Below are positions 11,513-23,463 of a stretch of DNA of 64,000 nt, in pieces (positions within the stretch are counted from its first letter, which is position 1; each line of letters begins with the position of its first letter). The stretch spans positions 1 to 64,000 of the forward strand of contig JBBHKE010000836.1 in assembly GCA_037447655.1 (NCBI GenBank). Reading direction: 5' to 3'. The DNA is from Zygnema cylindricum (Eukaryota; Streptophyta; Zygnematophyceae; Zygnematales; Zygnemataceae). The notes under the pieces were generated by a model. The model worked only from the letters and a program-made list of their open reading frames with translations, ran no database searches and had not been told where the DNA came from. The position numbers and the translations under genes are program-made.

Positions 11513-12583
11513 GGTTATGGGCCTGTCATCAAGAATTCCTATCTTTTCCGGGGATAAGTATGTTTACTGGGCGGATATGGTGGAAACACATTTTGAAAAT
11601 GTCAATCTTTTGGATATATTGGATGGATCGCTGGATGAATCTGTTCCGTCATGGTCTAAGAAAAATACGCAAGCTCGGTCTATTCTGAAATTTTGTATAT
11701 CTGAGGACTTAGCTATGTCTCGGATAAAGATGAAAAAAGCAATTGATACCTGGAAATCTCTTAAAAGTGATTATGAAAAGGCCAATGTCTAGGAAGAGCT
11801 TCTATTGGCTGGAAAAATTTGGGACTATAAGTACACTGGCGGTACAATGACTGGATATTCTAATAAATTTCGTATCCTTGTAGATGCACATGCTTGTGCA
11901 AGGGGGTGTTTCCTCCTTTTCAACAGGCAGCATTGCTCATGAGGGGTCTCTCTCGTAGTATGAAAGGAGCATCTGACATGCTCAAACAAAAAGATAAAGC
12001 TAGCTGGACTTTACAGTTAGCCATCAATATTTTACTAGAGGAGGAAGCTACATCTAGTATTCTCAATGTTGAGCAAGTAGAAGCTTTTAATTCACACTTT
12101 GAGAGAAAAGGACAGTTTAATCAGCAAAGAAATCAGTATAATCAGTTCAGACATTTTAATCAAGGTGGAAATAGACAATCCAACAATGCATGCTTTTATT
12201 GTAGTGAGAGAGGTCATGGATACAAATTTTGTCCTAAGCTTAAAAAAGGTAACGATATAGGTTCATACCGGCCGGGATGGCAACAAAGCCAATTTTACAA
12301 AGACTTCACGGGGATTACACCTCGTGGAAATGCACTATTTTTGGCTTCTTCGTCTCTCCAAGACGAGACTTTGACGGTTTCTACGGAGGACGATACGGAT
12401 CTATTCGTTATGGCGGCTGCAATGGAGGGCGCGAAGGACCCTGGATGGATAATGGATACAGGAGCGTCAGCCCACATGTGCTGGAACAAGGCCATCTTCA
12501 AAAATGTGAAAGCAACTCCGGAGAAAAATATTTTGTATGCTTGTGGAATGAGTGCCCAAACTCGTGCTGTGGGTGATGTGTCC
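11454..12583 (+). pseudogene. Copia-1 gag and protease (interrupted)
   Basis: Gag begins at ATG 11454 within the LTR and reads through the primer-binding site (VVEQQVMGLSSRIPIF). The capsid-like part is cut by TAG at 11790-11792 and by a frameshift near 11880, after which the frame continues as GVFPPFQQAALLMRGL. A CCHC zinc knuckle, CFYCSERGHGYKFC, lies near 12190-12232. The aspartic protease active site WIMDTGASAHMC is near 12443-12480. The frame stops at TAA 12584 and resumes in the same frame. Gag would package RNA and the protease would cleave the polyprotein inside the particle. Start choice rests on the shared 59-nt phase with Copia-3. Confidence 0.88.
11513..11524 (+). other. Copia-1 primer-binding site (half-tRNA iMet type)
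   Basis: GGTTATGGGCCT immediately after the LTR end. It is complementary, with one mismatch at the last base, to the anticodon arm of initiator tRNA-Met. The ATG at 11517-11519 pairs with the CAU anticodon and lies in the gag frame. Confidence 0.85.
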
Positions 12584-12586
12584 TAA

Positions 12587-13840
12587 CTAGTTGATGTAGA
12601 AGGAAAAGCAATTGAAAGAACTCTTCACAATGTCTTATTTGTGCCCGACTTTAAGAAAAATCTGTTTTCTACGTCGTTGGTAGAGAGCAAAGGCTTTGAG
12701 GTTAATTTGAAAAATAGTCGGCAAGTTGTTAGCAAAAATGGCAAGGTTGCGGTTACAAGTACTAGAGATAGTAGCAAGATGTATCGCATGGATAGGGCTA
12801 ATACCAAAGAGAATGATGTTTTGTACTCCGGTGTTTTGCACTCAGATGAATTGTGGCATAAAAGATTAGGTCATGTAAATTATGATAGTTTGAGGAAAAT
12901 GGTCATTGCTGGAAAAATAGAGGGTGTATCAATCACAGATGGGCCGGTCAAAACTTGCGATGGTTGCGCATTAGGCAAAATCCACAGATTGCCATTTCCT
13001 AAGGAGTCTGAGCATCGGTCAACAAAACTTTTACAACAAATTCATTCGGATGTCTTTGGTCCGGCGAAGGTTCCATCTGCCGGAGGGATGAAATATATGG
13101 TCACCTTCACAGATGATTTCTCCAGGTTTACAAAAGTTTACTTCATGAAGGAGAAGAGTGAAGTGTTTGGTCACTTCAAACACTATAAAGCATGGGCTAA
13201 AAAACTTCATAATTCATCTATTTTGCAGCTCAGATCGGACAATGGTGGTGAATATACATCGAAAGAATTTGAAACCTTTTTACTCGAGGAAGGCATTAGT
13301 CATCTATTGACTGTTCCATATTCACCGGAACAAAATGGGGTGTCGGAATGGCTGAATAGAACTCTCACGGAAAGCTCTAGATCTATGCTCGCAGATAAAA
13401 ATGTGGATCCGAAATTTTGGGCTGAGGCTCTAAATTGTGCAGTTTATATTAAAAATAGGATAAGATCAAAATCGGTAGAAACAACTCCTAACGAAATCTG
13501 GACATTTAGCAAACCAGATGTTAGCCATTTCAAGGTCTTTGGTAGTCAATGCTTTATATTGGATACGTCTAGAGATAGATGGAAAATGGAACCGAACGGA
13601 TTACCGGGTATTCTGTTAGGATATGATGATCACTCGAAAGGTTATAGAGTCTTTGTGTTTGAAAGGCAGAAAATAGTTGTAGCTAAAAACATCATTGTTA
13701 AGGATGAACTAGACTCCATAGATATATTTCAAATGACAGAGCAGCAAAAGCAACAAAAAGTACAGGTGTATGTCATCTTAGATTGCATGCAGGAAATTGT
13801 CCCGCATATTCCACAAACTCCGGTAATGACTCGGGCGTAA
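12587..13840 (+). pseudogene. Copia-1 integrase
   Basis: Same frame as the protease, after one stop. The zinc-binding region has LWHKRLGHVNYDSL and CDGCALGK (HHCC). The catalytic core shows HSDVFGP with TFTDDFSRF, LRSDNGGEYTSKEF and YSPEQNGVSEWLNRTL, supplying the D, D and E residues. The GKxF-like block SHFKVFGSQCFILD and the GYDDHSKGYRV element follow. It ends at TAA 13838 because of a frameshift; the continuing frame overlaps from about 13783. The following linker (13860-14030) encodes an Asn/Gln/Arg-rich tract (NQRNQQ-type) made of GCAATCA/GATCGCGACCAG repeats. Confidence 0.9.
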
Positions 13841-15698
13841 GACTCTCTCCAACTTCCTCACAAACTTCGGGTCCAGACGGACCAAGAGCAATCAATACAC
13901 ACGGATCGCAACCAACGCAATCACGACACACTGATCGCAACCAGCGCAATCAGCAAGACACGGATCGCGACCAGCGGAATCAGCGTAATCAGCGCAATGC
14001 GCGGCATCCGACGACCTCAGCCTCAGAATTTCCGGGGGGAAGAAGAGCAAGCAGCCGCATGCAAGCAAGCTCTCACTTTGCCTACTCGGCAGTCTCAGGG
14101 GAGCCCTTAACCATCCAAGAGGCCTTCTCATCACCAGAGCGGAATCATTGGATTGAGGCGGCAAACAACGAAATGAAGTCGATCATGGAGGCTCAAACAT
14201 GGGAGCTCGTGGACCTTCCTCCAGACCGAAAAGCGATCGGCAGCAAATGGGTATTCAAGGTGAAGTTAAATCCCGATAACACCATTGAACGCTATAAGGC
14301 CAGACTTGTGGCGAAGGGGTACAATCAAAAGGAAGGAATCGATTTTGAAGAAACATTTTCTCCGGTTGTAAGATTTCCAACAGTTAAGATTTTGCTGTCC
14401 CTAGCTGCTATAGAAGATATGGAAATTCATCAGATGGATGTAAGAACGGCCTTTTTGCATGGAGAACAAGAAGAGACCATTTAGATGCAGCAACCTGAAA
14501 AGTATGTGGAACCAGGAAAAGAGCACTTAGTATGCAAGTTGCTAAAATCTTTGTACGGCCTAAAACAGGCCCCCAGACAGTGGAATATAAAGCTTGATGA
14601 ATTCTTGACTAGTCTAGGATTTCAAAGGATAAGTTCTGATCACTCTGTCTACGTTCTAAAGGGTGAAAATGGGATAGTGTATATAGCAGTATATGTAGAT
14701 GACTTGCTATTAATTAGCAAATCAATGGCTGAAATTAACAAAATCAAAACTGCTCTAAACTCACGGTTCGAGATGAAAGACCTCGGTGAGGCAAAATATA
14801 TTTTGGGTATCCACGTAGAGAGGGACAGAAATAAGAAAATAATAAAATTGACTCAAAAAGAGGCTATTGGAAACATGTTAGATGAGTACGGAATGCGGGG
14901 GGCAAAAGGATGTTTAACTCCAATGGAGTTTGGGCAGAAGTTAGAGGGAGAAGAGACAGAACCAGGTGTCATTGTTAGCGAGTATTTAGAGCCAGGGGAG
15001 AATGATCCTATGACAATAATACCTTATAGACAGATAGTGGGAAGCTTAATATATTTCATGAACTGTACCCGTCCTGACATTGCTGCAGCAGTCGGGGTAC
15101 TGAGTAGGAGTCTAGAAAATCCGAGAAAATCTGATCTTGATGCAGCAAGGAGAGTCATAAGATATTTGACAGGAACTAAAGATCTCAAACTCACTCTAGG
15201 CGGAGGAGAAGTCAAGCTGCAAACATGGAGTGATGCAAGCTATGGCGACATGCCAAGCCGGAAATCCACCACGGGATTCGTTCTACAAATTGGGAACGGT
15301 ACTTGTTGTTGGAGGCATTGGTACAAATTTGGAGCAGTAAACTTCAAAAGGTTACAGCACAATCGACAATGGAGTCAGAATATATGGCAGCAAGCTCGGC
15401 CCTCAAAGAACTCTTATAGGTAAAATCCATGTTACAAGAACTAGGATACATGCAAGCTGGTCCACATGTGATCTGGTGTGATAACCAGGCTGCCATTGCC
15501 ATTGCTTCTAACCCGAGTCATCACTTCAAAAGCAAGCACATGGATGTACGATTACACTTTGTAAGAGAAAAAGTGTTCTCTGGAGTGATTAAATTATGTT
15601 ATTTACCAGATGCAAAAATGATTGCTGATATGCTCACTAAAGCTCTTCCCGCTCCTAAGCTGAAGTATTGTAGGGACGCAGTGGGATTAAGTGAATAG
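13783..15698 (+). pseudogene. Copia-1 reverse transcriptase and RNase H (interrupted)
   Basis: RT starts with EAQTWELVDLPPDRKAIGSKWVF, then [20 protein letters not shown] and HQMDVRTAFLHG. TAG at 14482-14484 interrupts the frame, which resumes unchanged as QQPEKYVEPG and LYGLKQAPRQW. The active site is AVYVDDLLLIS near 14690-14720. RNase H follows (WSDASYGDMPSRKSTTGF) but is broken near 15310-15345 by an irregular insertion that shifts frame. The C-terminal third resumes at 15429 with IWCDNQAAIAIASNPSHHFKSKHMDVR and ends at 15698. All Copia RT landmarks are present, so it is young but disabled. Confidence 0.9.
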
Positions 15699-15843
15699 TC
15701 GAATTGATGCATTGCTATACTACCACTCTGCGATAAATCCACCATTGAGATATAGTGGGACTGGGTGATTTGCTAATTGCTATACTGCTATGCTGCGGTG
15801 CTGCGCTAGTTTATCACCGCAGCTGCGCTGGGATACTGAGTCT

Positions 15844-15858
15844 AAAGCTTTAGGGGAG
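15844..15858 (+). other. Copia-1 polypurine tract
   Basis: AAAGCTTTAGGGGAG immediately before the 3' LTR start TGTTCTC. It would prime plus-strand DNA synthesis. Confidence 0.85.
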
Positions 15859-16651
15859 TGTTCTCTTTTTGGAAAGCTTTCAGTCTCAGAGCAGCGCAGC
15901 TGCTTTACAGACAAAGCAGCGCAGCTGCTATATAGACAGAGCAGCGCACCTGCTATACAACAGAGCAGCGCAGCTGCTATACAGCAGCGCAGCTGCTATA
16001 CAGCAGAGCAGCTGCTATACAGCAGAGCAGCAGCTATACAGCAGAGTAGCTCAGCAGCGAAGCTGCAACACAAACAGGACAAGGCAACCACGATTATATT
16101 TGATATGGTCCGTACGGACAACGCAACGTCTGATATTCTTAATGTGATTCTGTACAGGATAAAGCAACTGCGATAGATACGATTCTAGTCAACTTAGTGG
16201 GAACTCAGTGGTAACTTAGTGGGTAGCTCAGTGGTAGCTCAATGGTAGCTTAGTGGTAGCTCAATGGTAGCTTAGTATTAGCTTGGTAGCTTGACGTAAC
16301 TCTCAGGTACATTGGTATTGCTGGTACAACACTGTATAAGACTTAGGACTCAGAACACATGATGTATCCAGACTTCCAAGTAGTAAAACTGCAGACAGTT
16401 TTTTGGGAAACTTCTGAGTATTATATCTTGAGTGTTGTCGGGTCAATTGTGCTATATTTTTGGGAGTTATCAGTGTTTATTCTACTCTATATTCTGATAG
16501 AGTGTTCTGAGGTTTGGATGCTTCTATAAGAAGTGGTGATCACTTAAGAACAACTATTTGGTAGGATTCTTGATAGCTTCTGAGAGTGTATCATGTCTAC
16601 TTCTACTACTACTGCTGCTCCTCCACCTGCACCGGTGGTTGTAGAACAACA
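15859..16651 (+). repeat. Copia-1 3' LTR (793 bp)
   Basis: Copy of the 5' LTR with a few substitutions. The AGCAGCGCAGCTGC minisatellite is expanded (about 15893-16070), which accounts for the 39-bp length difference. It ends AGAACAACA at 16651 and is followed by the target duplication TAACC. Confidence 0.93.
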
Positions 16652-16656
16652 TAACC

Positions 16657-17012
16657 TTGTGTAGAATGTACATTCGGTATCGAATTGATAAATCCTAATT
16701 GATCTAAAAACTCAAAGGATCTAAAAAACATCTAAAACGTATGTACAAGGTTCACCTGAAAATCTACTGACAAATATCTAAGTACTTGGACCAGAATTGT
16801 CTAGTAACAATATCTACACCCTAAATATCGGTGAGATATTTATCACGTCTACATTCATAGGCGGCCGTAAACACTTATTTACTCAAAAATAACTATTCGC
16901 GTAGATACTAAATATTCCACACTAAATATAGCCAATATTGAATAATTGGTTGTCCAAAAATATTCTAAGTTCTATATTCTAATTTCTTAGATTTACTAAA
17001 TCTTACTTTTCA
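16657..17012 (-). repeat. Copia-2 LTR (copy C), proximal part
   Basis: 5' part of the LTR split by Copia-1. On the minus strand it starts TGAAAAGTAAG at 17012 and continues to CTACACAAGG at 16657. Together with 10433-10758 it makes one LTR of about 680 bp. The polypurine tract AAAGCTTAAGGGGAGTAT lies at 17013-17030. Confidence 0.88.
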
Positions 17013-17411
17013 ATACTCCCCTTAAGCTTTAGAAGACTTACTCAGTTAAACCACATGCTTTTTTGCAGCACTCCCACTTAGGAGTTCGAAGGGATTTTGT
17101 CAACATGTCCGCAACCATTTTCTCATCAGGCAAATAGCAAAGTTTGACAACTTTTGCAAATACTTTCTCTCGTACCAAATGTAGCCAAATGTCCATATGT
17201 TTACTCTTAAAATGGTGACTTGGGTTTGTAGCCACTGAAATGGCTGCCTAATTGTCGTACCACATTATTTGTTTCCCGTGTCGTGTAAAACCCAATTCTT
17301 GAAGAAATGCCTTAATCCAAAGCAACTCTTTCAAAATTCCCTTTTTGCTGCCTCCCAGTCTCTCATTCGTGGATTTTGCAGACTTTTGCTCAATACTCCA
17401 ACAACTGCAGC
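17013..17411 (-). pseudogene. Copia-2 (copy C) RNase H fragment
   Basis: Minus-strand RNase H C-terminus ending in KKACGLTE at 17038, with NPSHHFKSKHMDIWLH and LCYLPDEKMVADMLTKSL. Upstream, at 17236-17411, sits ELLWIKAFLQELGF with IMWYDN followed by a stop. A deletion joins the AAKRE block directly to the ELLWIK block, removing about 190 bp relative to copy B. It ends at 17411, where hAT sequence begins. Confidence 0.85.
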
Positions 17412-19411
17412 TAAAACAGAAATTGAAAGTGCAAGGGTCAAACTTCGAGAACTCGCAAACGACCTCGGTGATGACGTTGATTTCGGTAGTCCTCAACGTA
17501 TCACAATAAAACAAAAAACATCGCAAAGTAAAGACGATTTTTACCATTTTTTTGGTGAGAGCGATGAGGAAAATGAGGTTCTTATTACCACCGACAAAAA
17601 AACGCTCGTTAACGAAAAAATGAAATGATATTTTGATTTAAAATAAACCAACAACGAAAGGTTGAAATTTTCCATACTTGAATGGTGGAAAAAAAAAACA
17701 AATGTACGAGCGAAAGATGGAGGATTTCTTATTCTAGCCGGTGTTGCTATATCTATTCTAGTTATTCCGACTTCTAGCTCCATGTTTGAATGCAATTTTT
17801 CAGATGCTGGGAATATGATAACAAAGTAGAGGAGCTCACTAGTTGCTTCAATTTTTAGTGATTTTGTGTGTGTTACATCTAACCGAGATCTTTTAAATGT
17901 ATATTTTTTTATTTTATTTTGTTTTCTGATTATTGTTATTTTTTTAGTATTAGTTATCATGTTTTTTTTTCTTTTAAATTTTTGTTGTATTTCACAATTT
18001 TTCTAATGTTATTATTTTTTTTTTCTAAACCGGAGTATTTATTTTTATCAAATTACCAAAGCGTCGTATGTATACCAAATTTAGATTTATATATTTTTGT
18101 GTAGTTTTAAGTTTAAGGTTGAGAAATTGTACAATAGAGTCGAAAATAGAACGAGGTTATTATTTGTTTTTTTCTATATTTGATACTACAAAACATTTTT
18201 TGTTTTTTTTGCTCATCACAATATGTTTTTTGTCAATTGATTTTCTATGTGAAAACTATGATTTTTTTTTTAAACATACACAATTGAAAATTTACCGCTT
18301 TTGCATAATTCATAACATGGTATCATAGTCGAAAGAAAAACCGTCCAAAAATTGTAGCAAAAAATTAGATTTGCGAAAGAATAAACATTAACATAAGGGT
18401 TTAAGTATTAATCTAAGAGGTACACGGAAAATTAGGAACAAATCTCTTGAAGGAGGTGACTGTTAAGGAAAAAAATTATTTGTAAAAGGAGATTGCAAAC
18501 AGACAAAATAGTAAAAAGAAAAGGTACACGAGCTGTTTTTTTGCAAAGGAAGATGTACCACTACACCACTCATTGTTATTAGTATTATTAAGTCGCTACT
18601 ACTTATAGCCGAAAATCACAAAATATAGTTAACAACAATATTTAAATATGTGGACTATAACCTACCACGTCTCCTTGCATTAAATAGTATTATTAATTAT
18701 AATTTTCCATTTACACTACACCGCGAATCGTAATTAACGTTATTAACGCTAATTCCATCACCACGAATTTTGACCCAAAAACCTTAAAATGAGTAAACAA
18801 CTCTAAATTTTTTTTTACATTAAGGAAGGTACTCTTGAATCAGCGTTAACAACTCTATTATAGTGCCATTTTAAATAGTGTGGCTAACGTACAAAACTGT
18901 ACCGTATTAACAAAAAAAAGTACAAAAATTGATTTAATACATGCCGTTATGACGTACCTGCGTTTTCACAAATCGGGTAGTGCAAACATCATAATGACGT
19001 GAAACTGTACGTTTTGACAGAATGCGTTTTCTACAAACCGCATAGTGAAAATGTCATAATACTTTGTACTTTTTGGTATCGTGGAAGTACGTGAAATCAT
19101 GATTAGCGTCGCAAATCTGACACGATATTGTAGTAACGCTATTTATTTCACAAATCATAGGGAACGGGACAAATCATAATTATTGGCTTATTCATACGTT
19201 GTACATTGGTTAATTTTGTACTTTTTTGATTACGGGCTTGCACGTTTAGTCGCGAGAAATCACGATTCGGTTAATTTTTATTTTTGTAAACGTTGGTCGG
19301 TTAACGGTTAACAATTTTGGAGCGTGACATAACCCGGTCGGGCGTCGGTTACTCAAATTTTGAAAAAAAAAAACGATCGGTTTCGGTTATGTGAAATTTT
19401 GACTTTTGCAA
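17412..19411 (+). mobile_element. 3' part of an autonomous hAT transposon with transposase C-terminus remnant
   Basis: From 17413 a plus-strand frame reads ESARVKLRELANDLGDD, then an acidic stretch with FFGESDEENE. It continues through two stops into FSILEWWKKKT, ILAGVAISILVIPTSSSMFE and NFSDAGNMITK followed by a stop and RSSLVASIFSDFVCV. This is the conserved hAT dimerisation (C-terminal) domain: the ILxWW motif, the IPxS(S)S..E block and the RSSL block. After about 17890 comes roughly 1.5 kb of AT-rich 3' non-coding DNA. The right end GTTATGTGAAATTTTGAC..GCAACCTCTG reads CAGAGGTTGCAAAAG on the other strand, a typical hAT terminus. The 5' half and left terminus are missing. The element is dead. 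Confidence 0.82.
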
Positions 19412-19916
19412 CCTCTGCTGTAGGGTACTTGGGACATAAATCTTTGCTCTTCTGCACTAAGTTCTTTATCTATTATGACTCCAAACTCATGCTATATTCC
19501 TTCAAGTTCTTGCATATACTCCATAGGAGTTGCACAACCTTTAGTATCAGCCAAACCAAATTTTTCCAACATGTTTCATATAGCTTTATTTTGAGTTAGC
19601 CTAATGATTTTCTTTTCTCTATCTCTTTCAAATTGTATTCCAAGGATATATTTGCCTCACCCAAATCCTTTATTTCAAATTTTGAATTAAGAGCGTGTTT
19701 TACTCTAACAATTTCTACGTTGTTCCTACTAATTCGCAGCAGATCATCAACATACACAACAATCAATTTCACCTCATCAAGATTATCACCACACATCACA
19801 TATACTGAATGATCAGAGCTAATTCTAGTAAATCCTAATCCTGTCAAGAATTCATCTAACTTTCGGTTCCATTGCCTAGGGGCCTGTTTTAGGCCATATA
19901 AAGATTCACAATTCCA
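19412..19916 (-). pseudogene. Copia-2 (copy C) reverse transcriptase fragment
   Basis: Minus-strand RT with LYGLKQAPRQWNRKLDEF, GFTRISSDHSVYV, LIVVYVDDLL (active site) and LNSKFEIKDLGEA. A frameshift-degraded tail runs to the hAT right end at 19411. The upstream RT and everything 5' of it are lost at about 19916. Together with 17013-17411 it shows that hAT and later deletions destroyed this Copia-2 body. Confidence 0.85.
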
Positions 19917-21230
19917 ATATGCTTCAAATTTGCTCCAAAGATACACAATACAGTAAACTAACAATTCACAAAATTGTAGCCGAAATGACCATGTAAACCA
20001 AAAGATATGATGTTTGGAAGTTTCCCAAAAACTGCCCTTAGAAAATCATATTTTCTAAACGATAATACAAAATTGGCTAAGTCCTAAAATATATAATCAC
20101 AGTGAGTATCTACTAGTCACACTAATTTGGGTGACCGTACTACCAAACTATCTTGACTAACGACAAAGTATCCAGCCTGTACTTTACTGTACCCAGAGTA
20201 CCTCAAAAAACCTAATTATTATTTTCCAAAAACCTAATTAACGAAACACTAATTTTGAATACACTAAACTACAAAACTTTGTTATTCAAATATTTTCAGA
20301 TGACTAACCGTACAAAATGTTCCAGGTGCTTAGTCACGGTAGTCGCTAAAGTCTAGCCGACTCTCGTAGTGTAGTAAGAAGCACCTGAGTGCTTCGTCAC
20401 TTGTGGTCCCACGCGAATCACGCCTCGTCACTTGTGGTCCCACGGTAATCACGCCTCGTCACTTGCGGTCCCACCTGAATCATGCTTGTGGTCCTAGATG
20501 AATCGCGTCCGTCGACATCTCTCGAAATCAGTGATCATAAGTCGTATCGTACAATTAATTTCCGAAATATCCGGACGTTTCCACTTAATGATCATAAAAA
20601 CATTCCGTACCATATACTTCGAAAATATCCGTATGACTCCAAAAATAGTCGTACCATATAAATTGCGAGGTATCTATATCAGATTCCGTCCGTTTGATCT
20701 GGCGATTCCAATTGTCTACTACGTGACGCGTGTCGACGCTATTGCGTAAAACCTGTAGAGGTACAATAGACTCTATTGTACTTTGGCTACTGTAACACTA
20801 ATAAAGGTAAGTCTTATATACAACTAACTTAAAAAATATTATAAGTTTTTTTTTTTTTGTCTACTCTATTTACTGAACTAAAGATTTCAAATCTCAATAA
20901 TACAGTGTCTCTATTTCGACTAGGGCTTAGTAGTAGGTAGCAAAGAGTAGGACCATGACTTTGTGAAATTTAGATACCTCTCTCTAATAGAGCTTGTAAA
21001 TATAAATGTCATCTTTGACCAGCCATAACTCAGTGCTCAAGGGAGAAAATTTAGTGATTTTTTTAGTTATATGCTCAAGGGAATCGGGTTATTAGAGGCG
21101 TAAGGGTGGTCAAAATACTTATGTTCCAAGGTGGCACCTATACATTAAGAAAGAGAAAGGGGCATAAATTATCTTAGAGGTTTTACATAGGATGCCCATT
21201 TTGTAGGTCAATGGAGACCATAGAATTGCA
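19917..21230. other. Unassigned non-coding stretch, partly LTR-like
   Basis: No gene is recognised. 20392-20490 holds about three units of a 31-33-bp minisatellite (CGTCACTTGTGGTCCCAC). From about 21010 to 21230 the sequence resembles the end of the Copia-4 LTR (CCATAACT..GCTCAAGGGAGAAAATTTAG, GGTGGCA, TTATCTTAGAGG). It ends in CA exactly where satellite resumes at 21231, suggesting the 3' end of a related LTR. The LTR start is not identified; TGTAGAGGTACAATAG at about 20753 is a candidate. The block at 19980-20340 is unrecognised. Confidence 0.5.
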
Positions 21231-23463
21231 GTTTCTAACACAAATTTTTGTTTACGCTAACAAAGATATTTGTAACAAACAAAGTCTATTGTTCGCATTT
21301 ACAGAAAAAAGTAAAATAAATTCCAAACCATGTTTACAACACAATTTTTTTTTGCTCTAATAAAAATGTTGGCAACAAACACTCTATATTTATAGTGCTG
21401 ACAAAAGTAGTTCAAAAAAACTGTTAACCATGTTTATAACTCAAATTTGTGTTGCGTTAACAACAAATTCTTGTAACAAACAACGTTTATTATAACTCTC
21501 ACAAAGAGAGTAAAAAAAACTCTAAACTATATTTGCAACACAAATTTGTGTTTGCGTTAACAACAAATATAAAAAGAAACAAAGTTTATTGTTTACGCAC
21601 ACAAAGAGAGTAAAAAACAACCTTAAACCATGTTTTTATCACAAATTTGAGTTTGCGCAAACAAAGATATTTGTAACAAACAACGTTTATTGTTTACGTT
21701 CACAAAAAGAGGTAAAATAAATTCGAACCATGTTTGTAAAAAATCTTTGTGTTTGCGCTAACAATAAGTCTTGTAACAATCAACGTTCATTATTCCGCTC
21801 AACAAAACAGCAAAAAGAAACCCTAAGGAAAAATTGCAACACAAATGTGTGTTTGCGTCAATGACAGAAATATTAACGAACAATGTTTATTATTAACGCA
21901 CAAAAAGAAAGTTAAAAAAACCTAAACCATGTTCTATCACAAATTTGAGTTTGTGCTAATAAAGATATTTGTGACAAACAATGTTTATTGTTCGCGCTCA
22001 TAAAAAGAGGTGAAAGAAACTCGGAAACATGTTGGTAACACAACTTTTTGATTGCGGTAATAACAACATTGGCAACAAACATTTTATATTGTTAGCGCTC
22101 ACAAAAATAGTTCAAATAAACTCTCAACTATGTATATCACTCAAATTTGTGTTTGTGTTTATAATAAATTATTGTAACGAACAACCTTTAATATTACGCT
22201 CAAAAAAATAGTAAATAAACATCCTAAACTGTATTTGCAACAAAAAATTTTGTTGGTGTTAACAACAAAAATAGAAACAAGCAAAGTTTATTGTTAACAC
22301 ACCCACAGAGAGTAAAAAAAACCACTAAACCATGTTTCTATCACAAATTTGAGATTGCGCTAACAAAGATTTTTGTAACAAACAACGTTTATTGTTTACG
22401 CTCACAAAAAAGGGGAAAAAGAAACTCTGTACCATGTTTGTAACACAAGTTTCTGATTGTGCTAACAAAAACATTTGCAACAAACACTTCACATTGTTAG
22501 CGTTCACAAAAATATTTCAAATAAACACTCTATCGTGTTTATAACTCAAATTTTTGTTTCTGCTAACAATATTTTTTTGTAAAAAACAACGTTAATTATT
22601 ACATTTATAAAAAAATAAAAAAAAACCCTCAAGTATATTTGCTACACATATTCGTGTTTGCGTTAACAACAAAAATATTAACGGACAACGTTTATTGTTA
22701 ACGCACACAAAAGGAGTTAAAAAAAACCCTAAAACATGTTTCTATCACAAATTAGAGTTTACACTAACAAAGATACTTGTAACAAAAAACGTTTATTGTT
22801 TGCGCTCACAAAAAAATGTATATTTAACTCAAAACCATGCATGTAACACAATCTTTTCTTTGCGCTAGCAATAAATTATTCTAACCAACAACGACTATTA
22901 TTTCGCTCAAAAAAACAGTAAAAAAAATTCCTAAACCATATTTGCAAGACAAACTTGTGTTTTGCGTTAACAACAGATATGTAAAGGAACAAATTTTATT
23001 GTTAACGCACCCAAAGAGAGTTAAAGCAAACCCTAAATTATGCTTTTGTCACAAATTTAAGTTTGCTCTAACGAAAACATTTTTAATAAACAACGTTTAT
23101 TGTTCCCGCTTACAAAAAAAGGTAAAAGAAAATATGAACCATGTTTGTAACACAACTTTGTGTTTGCGCTTACAACAATATGTGTAACAAACAATTTATA
23201 TTGTTAGCGCTCACAAAAATAGTTCGAATAAACTCTCAACCATGTTTATAACTCAAATTTGTGTTTGCGCTAACAAAAAAATCTTGTAACAAACAACGAC
23301 TATTCTTACGTTTAGAAAATTAATCAAAACAAACTCTCAATTATATTTGACACACAAATTTGTGTTTGCTTTAACAACGAAAATATGAACGAACAAAGTT
23401 TATTTTTAATGCACACAAAGAGAGTTAAAAAAAATCTTAAACCATGTATCTATCACAAATTTG
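21231..23463. repeat. Satellite array, four-monomer form with D/A hybrid monomers
   Basis: About 22 monomers of roughly 100 bp in the order A-B-C-D. Monomer starts of type A are seen near 21428, 22130, 22534 and 23240. At 21733 and 22836 a monomer begins like D (TGTTTGTAAAAAATC / CATGTAACACAATC) but ends like A (CTAACAATAAGTCTTG / CTAGCAATAAATTATTC), producing local three-monomer units. The right edge at 23463 is cut inside a C monomer by a Copia-2 LTR. Confidence 0.92.

Larger units (their letters stand above)
10759..16651 (+). mobile_element. Copia-1, nearly full-length LTR retrotransposon, 5893 bp
   Basis: The element is bounded by LTRs of 754 bp (10759-11512) and 793 bp (15859-16651) and flanked by a perfect 5-bp target duplication TAACC (10754-10758 and 16652-16656). 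It contains, in order, a half-tRNA primer-binding site, gag, protease, integrase, RT, RNase H (Copia order, integrase before RT) and a polypurine tract. The LTRs differ at only a few percent of sites by eye, suggesting fairly recent insertion. The reading frame has several breaks: TAG at 11790, a frameshift near 11880, TAA at 12584, a frameshift near 13800, TAG at 14482 and a disrupted RNase H near 15310. It is nested in a Copia-2 LTR. Confidence 0.95.

Noticed and set aside
17880-18330. T-rich open frames after the hAT transposase remnant
   Set aside because: Composition-driven runs of F, I and L. They lie in the 3' non-coding part of the transposon.
21231-23463. Regular repeats as a possible CRISPR array
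   Set aside because: The repeats are contiguous satellite monomers with no conserved direct repeat/unique spacer alternation, no cas genes, and the context is eukaryotic.
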